Shown piece by piece: positions 63,598 through 64,000 of a stretch of 64,000 nucleotides of DNA. The notes under the pieces are model-generated. The model was not told the DNA's origin. It saw only the letters and a program-made list of their open reading frames with translations, and made no database searches. The position numbers were made by a program, and so were the translations under genes. This stretch comes from Halomonas sp. (lineage in GTDB: Bacteria; Pseudomonadota; Gammaproteobacteria; Pseudomonadales; Halomonadaceae): NCBI RefSeq assembly GCF_007692655.1, contig NZ_REBQ01000103.1, positions 1-64,000 on the forward strand. The letters are read 5' to 3'. How positions within the stretch are numbered: position 1 is the stretch's first letter; every line of letters starts with the position of its first letter.

Positions 63598-64000
63598 ATG
63601 ACGGATTCCAGCCTAGAGAAAAACTATCAGCAGACATTTAACGGCTCTACTGGGTTTGGCAACCAGCCTGCCATCCTGGCTATCGACTTTATGAAGTCTT
63701 ACACCACGCCCAGCAGCGGCCTCTATGCAGAGGGCGTGGTGGAAGCGGTGAGCCACGCGCAAACGCTTTATGCCACTGCTCGCCAGCTAGGGGTGCCGAT
63801 CATCCACACTCGCGTAACCTACCTGGCTAGCGGTGAAAACGGTGGCGTATTCGTCGAAAAATTGCCCATCCTGCGTGACATGACGGAAGACAATCCGCTT
63901 ACCCAGTTCGATGAGCACGTTTTACCCAGCGCCGACGAAGCAGTGATTTGCAAACAGTACCCTAGTGCATTTTTTGGCACCCCCCTGGTTTCCATGCTGG
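63598..64000 (+). CDS. Isochorismatase-family amidohydrolase (3' end cut by window edge)
   Basis: 134 codons are visible from ATG 63598 (CGGAGA upstream). FGNQPAILAIDFMKSYTTPSSGL carries the catalytic Asp and VICKQYPSAFFGTPL the catalytic Lys; the nucleophilic Cys would lie beyond the window. The GFGNQPA-type start is shared with N-carbamoylsarcosine amidase and maleamate amidohydrolase, so hydrolysis of a small amide taken up by the TRAP system is a reasonable inference. Linked to the dicarboxylate genes nearby, a maleamate-like substrate is possible but unproven. Confidence 0.88.
   Translation, partial: MTDSSLEKNYQQTFNGSTGFGNQPAILAIDFMKSYTTPSSGLYAEGVVEAVSHAQTLYATARQLGVPIIHTRVTYLASGENGGVFVEKLPILRDMTEDNPLTQFDEHVLPSADEAVICKQYPSAFFGTPLVSML

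Overview
The window looks like chromosomal DNA of a halophilic gammaproteobacterium, most likely Halomonas or Vreelandella. This rests on the dsbD-accB-accC-prmA-dusB-fis-purH backbone, generally acidic proteins, an E. coli-type MntR, many TRAP and tripartite tricarboxylate (TTT) uptake systems, Na+/H+ antiporter-type carriers and a mid-50s GC content judged by eye. I saw no prophage, insertion sequence, CRISPR array or rRNA operon. One tRNA-Leu(UAG) is present.

Positions 1-29.4 kb are mainly housekeeping. They hold a truncated DUF294 nucleotidyltransferase, a HlyU-like protein, argG, rnt, PPi-dependent phosphofructokinase, a fused phosphatase/kinase protein that seems to have lost key catalytic residues in both halves, ppa, dsbD, accBC, prmA, dusB-fis, purH, a gabD-like dehydrogenase, folE, srkA, comF, tRNA-Leu, two envelope proteins of unknown function, an SDR, fxsA, groESL behind a clear heat-shock promoter, trmJ and a NhaC-type carrier.

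Positions 29.6-41.7 kb mix transport and regulation: a GntP permease, an MFS carrier with a coupled 42-residue membrane peptide, an acetate-kinase / MaoC-Pta pair, an operon of two DUF1538 membrane proteins plus a PII-like protein with an FNR/Anr-like site at its promoter, an Mn(II) ABC transporter divergent from mntR with an MntR box between them, and a Res-Xre toxin-antitoxin pair.

Positions 41.8-64 kb are a catabolic accessory region. An RpiR regulator and a TRAP operon ending in a racemase-like gene share the palindrome GAAACTGYAGTTTC. Then come a TauD-like dioxygenase, an aconitase-family hydratase (LeuC/LeuD-like) with an isocitrate lyase/PEP mutase-family lyase and an AbrB-type membrane protein, and on the other strand a TctCBA transporter with a GntR regulator and an iron alcohol dehydrogenase. 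Last is a second TRAP system with two near-duplicate binding proteins and a truncated isochorismatase-family amidase. GTATAC-type boxes, several paired exactly 20 bp apart, lie in the promoter regions of these last operons. I infer that the GntR protein ties them into one regulon for an unidentified substituted dicarboxylate such as a dimethylmaleate or citramalate-like acid.
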